This document shows positions 8,231 to 16,489 of a stretch of DNA of 46,185 bases, piece by piece. Both the position numbers and the translations under genes were made by a program. The DNA lies in contig NZ_WMBT01000013.1 of the NCBI RefSeq assembly GCF_009708075.1, positions 1-46,185 on the forward strand. Direction: 5' to 3'. The DNA is from Paracoccus lichenicola (GTDB taxonomy: Bacteria > Pseudomonadota > Alphaproteobacteria > Rhodobacterales > Rhodobacteraceae). The notes beneath the pieces were generated by a model that worked only from the letters and a program-made list of their open reading frames with translations, was not told where the DNA came from and searched no databases. Every line of letters starts with the position of its first letter. Within the stretch, counting starts at the first letter, position 1.

Positions 8231-9993
8231 TGCCGGAACCTCCCGACCAGTTCGTCTCGCACTGACCGCACGTCCAAGACCTCGCCAATTCCAGCGGTGA
8301 TCTGCCCCGGTGCCCAAGAATAGACAAAGGCGTTCTCGCGCCGGTCAGCCACACCGCGCAGATGGTCGAGCAGAGCTGTTCCAACCCGATCCGCGAAGAT
8401 CAGCGTCTGCTCGTCCGTCTTGTGTTCCTGCCAAGGCGCTTCAACATAGTTGGTCAGCGGCAGGCGATGCAGTGTTTCCAGGGCTGCCCAGACTTCGGTA
8501 GGGGCAAACTCATAGTCCAGATCCTCGAACTCGATTTCGCGGCAGCGCAGGTAGGCAAAGGAAGCGGAGAGGGCGGCAAACTTCTTGTCGTTCGATGCGT
8601 TCAAGCGGCGGATGCGTTCGGCCGTCACGTCGCGGCAAAGGTTCTTGCCAGGATTGTCCGTCGTGGCCTCAGTCGAGGACACCATGATAAAGCGCCGCTC
8701 CCCGCCATCCTCGGCGTTCAGTTCCATGACAGCCTGAGCTGTTGTGGCCGAGCCAGCGAAGAAATCCAGCACAGTATCGCCGGGGCCGGTGGACTGTCGG
8801 ACCAACTCGCGGATCAGGGAGACGGGTTTAGCGTAGTCGAATGCTCGGGAGCCAAATATCGACTGAACGGTTTTTGAACCCTCTTGGTTCATGCCAGCAG
8901 CGATCACGTTAGCTTCTGGGTTTACTGCTTCCGCGTTTGCCCAACTAGACACAGGCTTTGTGTCTTGCTTCAAGTCTTTCAGAAACAGCTTGCGCCGAAC
9001 GCTGCCAAGTCCGATCTTCTTTCCTACCCAGAAATCCAGATCGGGAATATCGCGTCTCAGAAATCGATGCGCTGTTTCCTCATCAATGGCTTGAAGCATT
9101 TCAGAGAGGCTATGAAATTCCTGAAATTCAGTGCGCTTCGTGAAGATAATTTGATTGCTTTCATACAGATCTTCAAATGTATCGCCCCGGGCCGATTTCA
9201 TCGAGCGTTTTTGGAAGCTCCAGACACGATTGGGGTTGCACGGATACCAAAATTCCGTCTGAGGGTCCTGCACCGGAAAATAGCTATTTGGGCGATCTTT
9301 AAAGCTAGCATTTTTTTGTAGGGTGGTGCTGGACCAAGGTCCCCTAGGGTCGTTGTCGTCGTTTGAATATTTCCCAACATCAACTGGCGATCCGCCGAAG
9401 CGAAACGCTGACTTTCCATAGACCAAGACATGCTCATGGTCTTGGCTAAGATAGGCACCTTCGCCCTTTGTACCGGGACGAGTTTTCCAAACAAATGATC
9501 CAATTCGCATTCCCGGCAGTGCCTCATCCATCAGCAGTTCCAGCTTCGCCCGCTGATCGTCGTTGATCGAAACCAAGATCACGCCATCCTCTGCCAACAA
9601 ATCGCGCGCTAGGGTCAGGCGGCGGAACAGGAATTCCAGCCAGGTTGAATGGAAATAGGTGTCCTCAGGATTGGCATAGTGGTCGTTGTAGACCCAATCC
9701 TTGGTCCCGGTGTTGTAAGGCGGGTCGATGTAGATGCACTTGATCTGCCCGGCCATCGTCATACGCAGCCAGCGCAGCGCGTCGTAGTTATCGCCCTCGA
9801 TCACCATGTTGCGCCAAGGTGCCGCCTTGTCAGACAACTCTGGAACAAGCGTTGCAGACACGAAATTCGAATCTACGGCGTTGTCCGCTTCGATCTCATC
9901 TCGTTCCCAGACCAACCCCAACTTCTTGGTTCGGTCCCGCTTTTCCATCAGTGCAATCAACTGCTCGCGGGAAAGATCATCATACTTGCTCAT
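8227..9993 (-). CDS. mod: Type III DNA methyltransferase subunit Mod
   Basis: A 588-aa adenine-N6 methyltransferase of the beta class: catalytic motif IV IDPPYNTGT comes first (about residue 90) and the AdoMet motif I VLDFFAGSATTAQ later (about residue 410). The stretch between them (about residues 170-400, 8750-9500) is the target recognition domain and is visibly more AT-rich than the ends, as expected of a swapped specificity domain. It methylates one strand of an asymmetric site, protecting host DNA and directing Res. The ATG at 9993 was chosen because it starts the conserved SKYDDLSREQLIALM stretch; a TTG/GTG four codons upstream is possible. Confidence 0.93.
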   Translation of the reverse strand: MSKYDDLSREQLIALMEKRDRTKKLGLVWERDEIEADNAVDSNFVSATLVPELSDKAAPWRNMVIEGDNYDALRWLRMTMAGQIKCIYIDPPYNTGTKDWVYNDHYANPEDTYFHSTWLEFLFRRLTLARDLLAEDGVILVSINDDQRAKLELLMDEALPGMRIGSFVWKTRPGTKGEGAYLSQDHEHVLVYGKSAFRFGGSPVDVGKYSNDDNDPRGPWSSTTLQKNASFKDRPNSYFPVQDPQTEFWYPCNPNRVWSFQKRSMKSARGDTFEDLYESNQIIFTKRTEFQEFHSLSEMLQAIDEETAHRFLRRDIPDLDFWVGKKIGLGSVRRKLFLKDLKQDTKPVSSWANAEAVNPEANVIAAGMNQEGSKTVQSIFGSRAFDYAKPVSLIRELVRQSTGPGDTVLDFFAGSATTAQAVMELNAEDGGERRFIMVSSTEATTDNPGKNLCRDVTAERIRRLNASNDKKFAALSASFAYLRCREIEFEDLDYEFAPTEVWAALETLHRLPLTNYVEAPWQEHKTDEQTLIFADRVGTALLDHLRGVADRRENAFVYSWAPGQITAGIGEVLDVRSVRDELVGRFRQ

Positions 9994-10310
9994 GCGCTGT
10001 CCCATAGTTCTTGGGGCGCACCTACGCCCGGTCTTTATGTAAAAGCGATATACGGTCCCCGCTGGCGGCTCAATCGCCCGATCATCGCCGGTATCAGGCT
10101 TGATACGCCGCCTCCCTCGTGTCTGTCGGACAAGGGCTGTCGCCCTGGTCCACCCGCCCCGAGGGACCGCGCTCTAGGCTTCGGCCGGCTGCACCGGCCT
10201 GCGCCCCGAGCCTCGACCGCTTTCCCTCCTTTGAAGCTCTCCCCCGCAGCTTGTCTCGTCCTGAGCCAGCATCGCTCGCAACCGGCGTAGGAATATCGGC
10301 AAATTTCTCG
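9994..10310. promoter_or_regulatory. Upstream region of mod-res
   Basis: A 317-base non-coding stretch between the mod start and the end of the next minus-strand gene. GTATCA and TGATAC at 10091-10106 (four-base spacer) form an inverted repeat about 100 bases before mod, a possible operator. The rest is GC-rich with no recognisable gene. No dedicated controller protein of the RM system was found nearby. Confidence 0.4.
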
Positions 10311-10763
10311 TTAGCGGATTATCGTCACTTTTTTTATCTCACAAACATCGCCTGCTCGAAATAGAAGCCGATCCCTCCCATCTACAATTCCATCAAGCGG
10401 TGACACCTCATCCAAAGCGGTTCTCTCGTTGGCCCAAGCTGTTAGCGTCCTCGCGTAGCAATTGTGATCTGCATTGCAGAAGTGGAAGCAGAAATTATTT
10501 CCGAAATCTGGAAAAACGGCTAATTTAATGTCTCTTATTAGGCTTAATTCATACATTAGACGTTCGGGGTATCCGATCTGAATATCAAAGTCTTTATAGT
10601 TTGTCGCCACTTCACGCTGCTCGGCTACCCAAAGAGTTCTCGCATTATCGAATATGAATCCTTCTTGTCCTGCATGGAAAAGGTTAGTTTTAGCAATCAG
10701 CTCAATCTCCATCCCTCCTTGCTTACGAATTTTATCCAATTCTGAAAATGCCGCATTGTTCAC
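10311..10763 (-). CDS. Hypothetical protein, AT-rich single gene
   Basis: A 150-codon frame from a GTG at 10763, or 133 codons from an ATG at 10712 that directly follows AAGGAGGG. The protein is soluble-looking, with many aromatic and acidic residues and four cysteines, including NNFCFHFCNADHNCYAR, which could bind metal. Lower GC than its neighbours and isolation between the RM system and repeat copy A suggest recent acquisition. I recognise no family. Placement beside an RM system makes a defence or anti-defence role possible but nothing in the sequence shows it. Confidence 0.6.
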   Translation of the reverse strand: MNNAAFSELDKIRKQGGMEIELIAKTNLFHAGQEGFIFDNARTLWVAEQREVATNYKDFDIQIGYPERLMYELSLIRDIKLAVFPDFGNNFCFHFCNADHNCYARTLTAWANERTALDEVSPLDGIVDGRDRLLFRAGDVCEIKKVTIIR

Positions 10764-10811
10764 AATTATTCAGATTTCCCAATCATAGAACAAAGCCAGA
10801 CTATAGGCGGG

Positions 10812-10935
10812 GCGCGTCCCGTCAAGCCGGACCAGGCTCTAGTTCCAACCGCTGACGCGGCTTCCACCCGAGCCGCGTAGGCGCGTCTCGGCCCATGCGG
10901 GTAACGATCCTTCGCGCGGGATCTGTGGCACGGGC
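10812..10935 (+). repeat. Hairpin-rich leader repeat, copy A
   Basis: About 125 bases roughly 90% identical to 23914-24037, same orientation, and in each case about 430-440 bases before the first gene of a plus-strand module (DUF3768/parB-like here, ardC there). Conserved dyads include CCGAG/CTCGG with an inner CG-rich arm, GATCC/GGATC around TTCGCGCG, and a CCGC/GCGG stem. Conservation of stems between copies suggests function as a folded strand, for example a single-stranded promoter or priming site. That role is inference. Confidence 0.8.
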
Positions 10936-11373
10936 GCGAAACCGACCGACGCGCCGCCCCAAGCTGCTGATCCTGCTATTAGACTAGGAGAAGCCCGCGC
11001 GGTGCGCGGGCTGCGGTGATCCGTTTGCCGTTCCGGGGGATCGACGGGCCTATCGCCCGCTCACCCCCGCCCCGACGACCTTTTTGTTCATTGTGTCCGC
11101 CACGCATCCGCGTCCGGGCCGGTCAAGGGGCAGGCGCCGCGCGGTGCGCTTCGTCTCCCAGGCGGGCCGTGTCCTCGCCCGTTCCGGGCTGCGGGCCGCA
11201 CCACCCCGCCTGTCCGACCCCGTGACAGTCCCGGCCGCGGCCGCGGGCAGGGCTGCGCCCTCCCCGCTCTGCTTTCCGAAAGGCATGGGCCTTTCAGAAA
11301 TCAGATCAGGAAGGCTCGCCCATCGGCGGAAAGGGGCAAAAGACCCAACCGCCCCGTTGCAAGGAGATGCGCG
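10936..11373 (+). promoter_or_regulatory. Long leader before the DUF3768/parB-like module
   Basis: A 438-base non-coding stretch, very GC-rich. It holds a perfect hairpin GCCCGCGC/GCGCGGGC at 10993-11011 with a three-base loop, and ends with AAGGAG seven bases before the ATG at 11374. No gene is supported; the frames present are low-complexity. Its length matches the leader in front of ardC. Confidence 0.5.
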
Positions 11374-11838
11374 ATGAGCGCCACCACCATGGAAACCTAT
11401 GTCTGCGGATATTGCGGCGCCGAGCAGTCGCGGGAAGTCACCCCCTGGACCTGCCCTCAATGCGGGCATTTCGGCCCGACGCGGGACTTCCCATCCCATG
11501 AGATCCTGCGGATCCGGCAGCAGAACGACAGCTTCCGCCAAGGCATCGTCATCGGCGGCTGTCCCTTCCCCGGCACCGTGGTCATCACCGCCGGGGTCCA
11601 GGACCGGGGCGAGGCCTTCGTGACCGGGGCCTGTCTTGCCGTAGCCTTCGATGAGGACTTCCACCAGGGCAACGATCCGGTCGGCGATCACAGCTTCGGC
11701 TTCGTCACCGTGCGGGGCGAACGGCTCTACTGGAAGATCGACTATTATGACGCGGCCCGTGAATATGGCTCCGATGATCCGAGCGATCCGGCCCGGACGC
11801 ACCGCGTCCTGACCATCCTGTTCCCCTCCGAATACTGA
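11374..11838 (+). CDS. DUF3768 protein with N-terminal zinc ribbon
   Basis: A 154-aa protein. Residues 11-31 hold CGYC and CPQC, a four-cysteine zinc-ribbon knuckle. From about residue 45 it matches the DUF3768 pattern: NDSFRQG, then GTVVITAGV, a FGFVTV strand, WKIDYYD, and RRVLTI-like HRVLTILFPSEY at the end. Function of DUF3768 is unknown, but it recurs beside ParB-like and ArdC genes on alphaproteobacterial plasmids. It heads the module that follows repeat copy A, has a strong AAGGAG site, and is followed after about 85 bases by the parB-like gene. Confidence 0.82.
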   Translation: MSATTMETYVCGYCGAEQSREVTPWTCPQCGHFGPTRDFPSHEILRIRQQNDSFRQGIVIGGCPFPGTVVITAGVQDRGEAFVTGACLAVAFDEDFHQGNDPVGDHSFGFVTVRGERLYWKIDYYDAAREYGSDDPSDPARTHRVLTILFPSEY

Positions 11839-11924
11839 CCGGAACAGCCCGGCCCACGCCCCCGCGCGGGGCGGGGCAACCCAACCAGAAAAATCATCGC
11901 CGTTGCATCTAAAGGAAAACCCTC

Positions 11925-13796
11925 ATGTCCAACGTGACCCCCTTCACCCGCGAAACGCGCACCATCGACACCCCCGCCGTCGAGAGCATCCCGCTGGCCG
12001 ACCTCTATCTGTCCGATATGAACCCCCGGCAGGAGGCCGACCCTGAGGGCATCGCCCTTCTAGCCGACTCCATCGCCATGATCGGGCTGATCCAGCCCAT
12101 TGCGGGCGTGCGCGACGAGATTGGCAAGATCGGGATTGTCGCCGGGGGCCGCCGCTGGCGCGCAATCAAGCTGGTGTTCGAGCGCGACCCTGCCCTTGCC
12201 GACATACGTCCTGACCTTGCCCGTGTTCCCGTCCGTCTGGCCCCCGACGAGGCCACTGCCCGCGCATGGGCCGCAGTCGAGAACACCGCCCGCGAGGACT
12301 TGCACCCTGCCGATGAAATCCGTGCCTTCGACCGGATGCGCGAGGGCGGCGCGGACGTGCCGACCATCGCCCGGACCTTCGGCATCACAGAGGCCCATGT
12401 CTATCGCCGCCTCGCCCTTGCCGCCTTGCCCGCGCCCGTTCTTGACGCGCTCAAAGCGGGCGAAATCACCCTTGGGGCGGCCAAGGCGTTCACCATTGCC
12501 GACGACGAGGCCCTTGCCCTGTCCGTTCTCGACCGCATCCGGGGCAATGAAGTCAGCGAACACCGGCTTAAACAAATATTGCAGCCCGAGGCGATCAACG
12601 CCGGAAGCGACCGCCGCGCCCGTTTTGTCGGGATCGACGCCTACCGCGCCGCTGGCGGCAGGATCAGCGCCGACCTGTTTGCCGACGCCACCCTGCTGCA
12701 CGATACCGACCTGCTGGACCGGCTCTTTGCTGAGAAGCTGGAAGCGGAGGCCGATGTCAAGGAAGCTGAATGGGCGTGGATCGTGACGTTGGCTGAGTCT
12801 TATGTGCCTTATGGCACCGTCGAGAAAATGGCCCGCCTTTACCGTGTGGAGGGCGACCTGACCGAGGAACAGGCCGAACGCTATGACGAACTGGCGGAAC
12901 TGGCCGAGGCCGAGGTTCTGGACGAGGACGGGCAAGCCGAACTGGAAGCCTTGCAGGCGATCCTTGACGGCGATTTCACCGATGAACAGCGCCGGTTCGG
13001 CGGCTGGTTCATGTGCGTCGCGCAGGATGGACAGATCAGGATGGACGGCCCCTATGTCCGCCCCGAGGACAGGACCGCCGCCATCGAGGCCGGGGTTCTG
13101 ACCGGCCACGCCGCGCAGCCGATCGAGAGCGGCAAGGAAGATGCGCCCAAATCCCCCTATTCCGGAGCGCTTGTTGCGGACTTGCAGGCGATGCGGAGCG
13201 CCGCCGTGCAGGGCGCAATGCTCGACAAGCCGGAACTGGCGCTCGACCTTCTGGCCTACACCTTCGCGCAAGCGTGGGGCGGGCCGCTGGCCGTCCGCAC
13301 AGACGAAACCCCAATCAAGCCCGCAACGGAAACCGGCTTTGCGCCCGATCCGCGCCTGCTTGGTGGAGCGCATGAAGGCGAGGGCGAGGACACCGCGTCC
13401 GAGGCCGACCCGTTCGATGCCTTCCGCGCCAAAGGTAAGAAGCACCGCAACGCCGTGCTGGCCTTGATCTTGGCTCGCAGCCTGAAATACAGCGACCGCG
13501 ATCCGATTTTCGCCAGAGTCGAAGCCGAGACCAAGGCCCATGTCCGGCAGGTCTGGACGCCCACCGCCGAGAACTTCTTTTCCCGCGTCAGCGCCGGGTA
13601 TCTGGACGCACTGCATCTGGACCTGACCGGCTGCAACCCGCAAGGCAACGGCTTCAAGGCATTCAAGAGCCAGAAAAAGCGCGAAAAGGCCGCAGGGATG
13701 GAACGGCTGTTCACCGACGCCGACTATCAGGCGGCATGGAAGATCGACGCCGAGAAGAAGGCCCGCATCAACGCATGGGTGCCCGATTGCTTCTGA
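11925..13796 (+). CDS. Large ParB/Srx-fold protein
   Basis: A 623-aa protein with a ParB N-terminal domain at about residues 20-115 (SDMNPRQEAD, GLIQPIAGVR, IVAGGRRWRAIK) and a helix-turn-helix at about 135-170 (IARTFGITEAHVYRRLAL). The rest, nearly 450 residues, is acidic, helical and specific to this plasmid-borne subfamily. True partition ParBs are about 300 residues, act with ParA and sit beside it; this one has no adjacent parA. Similar long ParB-like proteins lie in leading regions of conjugative plasmids next to ArdC or DUF3768, so a role in early establishment is as likely as partition. Good AAGGA site before ATG. Confidence 0.82.
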   Translation: MSNVTPFTRETRTIDTPAVESIPLADLYLSDMNPRQEADPEGIALLADSIAMIGLIQPIAGVRDEIGKIGIVAGGRRWRAIKLVFERDPALADIRPDLARVPVRLAPDEATARAWAAVENTAREDLHPADEIRAFDRMREGGADVPTIARTFGITEAHVYRRLALAALPAPVLDALKAGEITLGAAKAFTIADDEALALSVLDRIRGNEVSEHRLKQILQPEAINAGSDRRARFVGIDAYRAAGGRISADLFADATLLHDTDLLDRLFAEKLEAEADVKEAEWAWIVTLAESYVPYGTVEKMARLYRVEGDLTEEQAERYDELAELAEAEVLDEDGQAELEALQAILDGDFTDEQRRFGGWFMCVAQDGQIRMDGPYVRPEDRTAAIEAGVLTGHAAQPIESGKEDAPKSPYSGALVADLQAMRSAAVQGAMLDKPELALDLLAYTFAQAWGGPLAVRTDETPIKPATETGFAPDPRLLGGAHEGEGEDTASEADPFDAFRAKGKKHRNAVLALILARSLKYSDRDPIFARVEAETKAHVRQVWTPTAENFFSRVSAGYLDALHLDLTGCNPQGNGFKAFKSQKKREKAAGMERLFTDADYQAAWKIDAEKKARINAWVPDCF

Positions 13797-13863
13797 CCTG
13801 AACGGAAACGCGGGCGGCGCTGCCATGCCGCCCGCATCCCCTCTTTTTGATGGAGCCACCATC

Positions 13864-14097
13864 ATGCCCGACTTCACCGCCCATCGTCACCCCATCCTTG
13901 CCGTTCGCTGCCCGACCTGCGGCAAGCCCCCCGGCCTTTGGTGCCGCCGTCCGAGCGGTCACAAGGCGAACAACCTTCACGCCGCCCGCCAGGCCGAGGC
14001 CGACCGCGTGTTCCTTGAGCAGCACGGCCCCACCGCCACGATCATCCATGCCGCCTCCGGCTGGCTGATCGACCCGCAGGGCCGGGCGCGGGATTGA
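13864..14097 (+). CDS. Small zinc-finger protein
   Basis: A 77-aa protein with CPTCGKPPGLWCRRPSGHKA and a following HAARQAEAD, the C-x2-C-x6-C plus His pattern of short plasmid and phage zinc-finger proteins. Its role is unknown; it likely binds nucleic acid or protein. The ATG at 13864 was chosen over 13825 because the conserved part begins there and the extra residues are low quality. It is part of the DUF3768/parB-like module, 67 bases after the parB-like stop. Confidence 0.72.
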   Translation: MPDFTAHRHPILAVRCPTCGKPPGLWCRRPSGHKANNLHAARQAEADRVFLEQHGPTATIIHAASGWLIDPQGRARD

Positions 14098-14169
14098 CGA
14101 GCCAGGACTTTCCTTTTTGCATCCTGCACCCAAATCATGGGCAATCCCCTTCATAAAGAGGCCGTGCAA

Positions 14170-14355
14170 ATGACTGCCCACGATAAACTTCGCCTGCGAT
14201 CTCTTCTTGATGACATGTTTCTCAAACGCGACTGCTGCGAAAAGGAGAACGCTTGGCTTCGCCGCCTCAGGGCAGAGAACGAGGAAGAAATGACGTTAAT
14301 TCGGGAGAAAAAGCTCTTGGTCCGCAAAGCAAGAGATGAGGCGCTGTATCCTTGA
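14170..14355 (+). CDS. Short charged coiled-coil-like protein
   Basis: A 61-aa protein starting at the ATG at 14170 after AGAGG. It is almost entirely charged helix (ENAWLRRLRAENEEEMTLIR), with two adjacent cysteines at about residues 21-22. Probably a small helical or coiled-coil protein; I recognise no family. It follows the zinc-finger gene on the same strand and may be the end of that module. Confidence 0.55.
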   Translation: MTAHDKLRLRSLLDDMFLKRDCCEKENAWLRRLRAENEEEMTLIREKKLLVRKARDEALYP

Positions 14356-14472
14356 AACCCTTTCCTTCATGCAACGGAGGATCAACTGGCCTCGCGTCAA
14401 GCGGGGCCATTTTTCTGGCATGGTCCGGTAGTCCCGCCCGGTCAGGAGCTGCGCCCCCGCCCGGCCAGGACA

Positions 14473-14721
14473 TTGCGCTTCGCGCGGAACCGCTGCGCGG
14501 TCGATCAGTCCAGCGACTGCTATCCGGACCTTCCGGCCGTTCGCTGCATGTGCATCGTGAGGAACCTTGGCCTGGATGTCGTCAACGCGAAGGGCGGGGA
14601 GCGGACCTTCGGGGTGCGGCACGACAGCCCCAGCAACTTTTATGAAGCAGCCATACAGGCGGCCTATCGCAGGAATTTCGCTACTACAGCCGATAGGGAG
14701 CTTTCAAACGATAGCACATGA
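14473..14721 (+). CDS. Possible small hypothetical protein
   Basis: An 82-codon frame with a TTG start, or 57 codons from an ATG at 14548. The C-terminal half (DVVNAKGGERTFGVRHDSPS) has protein character; the N-terminal part does not. It ends four bases from the convergent 14725 gene. No ribosome binding site was clear. Low confidence. Confidence 0.3.
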   Translation: MRFARNRCAVDQSSDCYPDLPAVRCMCIVRNLGLDVVNAKGGERTFGVRHDSPSNFYEAAIQAAYRRNFATTADRELSNDST

Positions 14722-14724
14722 CTA

Positions 14725-15183
14725 TCAGGCATTTTTGCGGGGTATGCTTACACCATCAAGTGCAACAAACCATTCACAAGTATTCAGAATATCTTTCTTT
14801 TGCCTTTTGGAAAAGTCTCTGCTTGGATCTGGATGTGACCATACTTCGGCGTGGTACGGGTTAGCAGGTGCGTCGCCGTCCTTCTCGAGGGGGTGGTATC
14901 CCACCAAGAGACCAGCCGACCTAGCCACGCCCGCACTGAATTGCACCGAAGCAACGTATTTCGGACACGTTACAAATTCCCTCACATCGATATTGGCGAT
15001 CTCCATCAATTGCATTGCATCGACCGACATACCGTAGGGCGCGGTGGAGGAGGATGAGATGGCTTTTGTCGAGAGCCGCTGACCACCGTTCCCATCCGGG
15101 ACTACATGTTCAGCCGGGTTGATGCGCCGAATAAGCACGTCCCTATCAACTATATCTGCATCATTGTAAGCGATAACCGGCAT
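14725..15183 (-). CDS. Third gene of TIGR04255 cassette, hypothetical
   Basis: A 152-aa soluble protein without signal peptide or membrane segment. Recognisable features are NPAEHVVPDGNGGQRLSTKA, followed by SSSTAPYGMSVDAM, and a later SAGLLVGYHP with an NPYHAEVW end; the spaced histidines could be catalytic or metal-binding. I do not know a named family. It begins eight bases after the 15192 gene stops, so the three minus-strand genes form one transcript. The cassette has lower GC than the plasmid backbone, pointing to acquisition as a unit. Confidence 0.75.
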   Translation of the reverse strand: MPVIAYNDADIVDRDVLIRRINPAEHVVPDGNGGQRLSTKAISSSSTAPYGMSVDAMQLMEIANIDVREFVTCPKYVASVQFSAGVARSAGLLVGYHPLEKDGDAPANPYHAEVWSHPDPSRDFSKRQKKDILNTCEWFVALDGVSIPRKNA

Positions 15184-15191
15184 AGAGAATA

Positions 15192-15695
15192 TTACCCAGC
15201 AGCCTCAACTGCTGGGACACGTGCCTTCATTTCATTGAGCCAAAAACTAACGATGGTAAAGTCGGTGTCGAGTTCCAGTTCTTCATCTTGACCGGTAATA
15301 TCGTCATTGCGATATGCCATGACTTTGTTCGGCGCCAAGATGTCCAGTTCGATATCGAACTGGTTTTGATGCCACTCGATCTGAAGCGTTCCGTCGCTTC
15401 CCGGCACCAGAGAGGGAAGCGGCAAGCCATCGGTGTACAGCCGTTCCAGAACCTGAGCAGCGAAATTCGCACAAGCGAAAGACACTGGCTGCCCTCGGTA
15501 ACCATCCCATCCACGCGGCAAACTGCAGAGATGTTCAAATCGCTTGCGCAACCCCTCGTTCCAAGCCGATCTTAGTCCAGGGATACGAACGCGATTAGAA
15601 ACAAAGGCACCCTGAACTACGCTGCCAAGCTGTCGCCGCTGCTGCGCAAAGTCACGCGCTTCGTATGAAGGTGTCTGGAAGGCGGCTGCGCTCAT
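15192..15695 (-). CDS. Second gene of TIGR04255 cassette, hypothetical
   Basis: A 167-aa protein whose ATG overlaps the stop of the TIGR04255 gene (ATGA), strong evidence of coupling. Central SLPRGWDGYRG and a following LPLPSLVPGSDGTLQIEW are the most distinctive parts; the end is acidic (DEELELDTDF). No signal peptide or transmembrane helix. I recognise no functional family; the strand-rich middle (IEWHQNQFDIELDI) suggests a small beta domain. It probably works with its two neighbours. Confidence 0.78.
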   Translation of the reverse strand: MSAAAFQTPSYEARDFAQQRRQLGSVVQGAFVSNRVRIPGLRSAWNEGLRKRFEHLCSLPRGWDGYRGQPVSFACANFAAQVLERLYTDGLPLPSLVPGSDGTLQIEWHQNQFDIELDILAPNKVMAYRNDDITGQDEELELDTDFTIVSFWLNEMKARVPAVEAAG

Positions 15696-16489
15696 TTCTT
15701 TCTTCCCCAAATCGCATGGGCCTCAGGAGTGGTCAACTCACAAAACTTCGAGACAATATTTTCTCTCGCAAAGTCTATAAACCTGAAACTGTCTTCAATA
15801 GTCGTACCCGCAGGCTTTCCACGGACAGTCAGATTGAATCGCGCAAGCTTGCTGCCATCCTGCCCATTAAAACTTTGAAGTTCGTAGAACGCTCGGGCAA
15901 CCGGCTTGCCCGCAACATCTTGTAGAATCTCTACAAGATTGGTGGCATAGCCTTCAAGATTCAACCTGCCTGCCTGCAGGAATGAAAAAGTTTTTCCGAC
16001 GTCAGAAAATGCCTTCTCCAGTACGCTGTTGATGTACGCTGCCTCAGCTTGCGTAATCTGCAGGCCCTTGCCGAAAGTCTTAAGAAAGAAATCATCCAGA
16101 AGCTTGACCGACTGCCTGAACGACCCGGCGATCTGTTCGTACCGAGGATAGGGTTGCTCAGTGATGCCGTTCGGGCGTTTGCGCCAGTTCAGGAAGAGGC
16201 GATCTTCCTGGATTTGAACCAGATGGCTCTCGTCTTCCGACAGGAACCAGAGCCTACCCCTCAGCGGAGGAGGTCCAAAATTGAAGTTTATGCCGGGGGC
16301 TGCGTTGCCCCCAAAGATCTCGAACTGTGGCTCGAGCCTGGGCACTTCCATGACCTTCGGGAACTCTGCACGGTACAGTTCCCATATCTGCCCAGCAAAG
16401 ATAGACGTGTAGGCAGCGGGGGACTCGAATTGGATGCCCAGCACGACCTCGTCCACAGGTGGATCTTGGAAGTCAGGGAGCGTTGCCAT
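15692..16489 (-). CDS. TIGR04255-family protein, first gene of cassette
   Basis: A 265-aa protein starting ATLPDFQDPPVDEVVLGIQ, the N-terminal signature of the sporadically distributed TIGR04255 family. The body is soluble and mixed alpha/beta, with PRLEP and a later NWRKRPNG stretch also seen in the family. Function is unknown. The sporadic distribution and company of two coupled unknown genes resemble defence or toxin-type islands, but no enzymatic motif is visible. The ATG at 16489 fits the family start; a TTG at 16525 behind GAGGGG is an alternative that would add 12 residues. Confidence 0.82.
   Translation of the reverse strand: MATLPDFQDPPVDEVVLGIQFESPAAYTSIFAGQIWELYRAEFPKVMEVPRLEPQFEIFGGNAAPGINFNFGPPPLRGRLWFLSEDESHLVQIQEDRLFLNWRKRPNGITEQPYPRYEQIAGSFRQSVKLLDDFFLKTFGKGLQITQAEAAYINSVLEKAFSDVGKTFSFLQAGRLNLEGYATNLVEILQDVAGKPVARAFYELQSFNGQDGSKLARFNLTVRGKPAGTTIEDSFRFIDFARENIVSKFCELTTPEAHAIWGRKK

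Noticed and set aside
12060..13877. 605-codon minus-strand frame opposite the ParB-like gene
   Set aside because: Antisense shadow of a high-GC gene; low-complexity Gly/Arg/Pro content and no family features. The plus strand carries clear ParB motifs.
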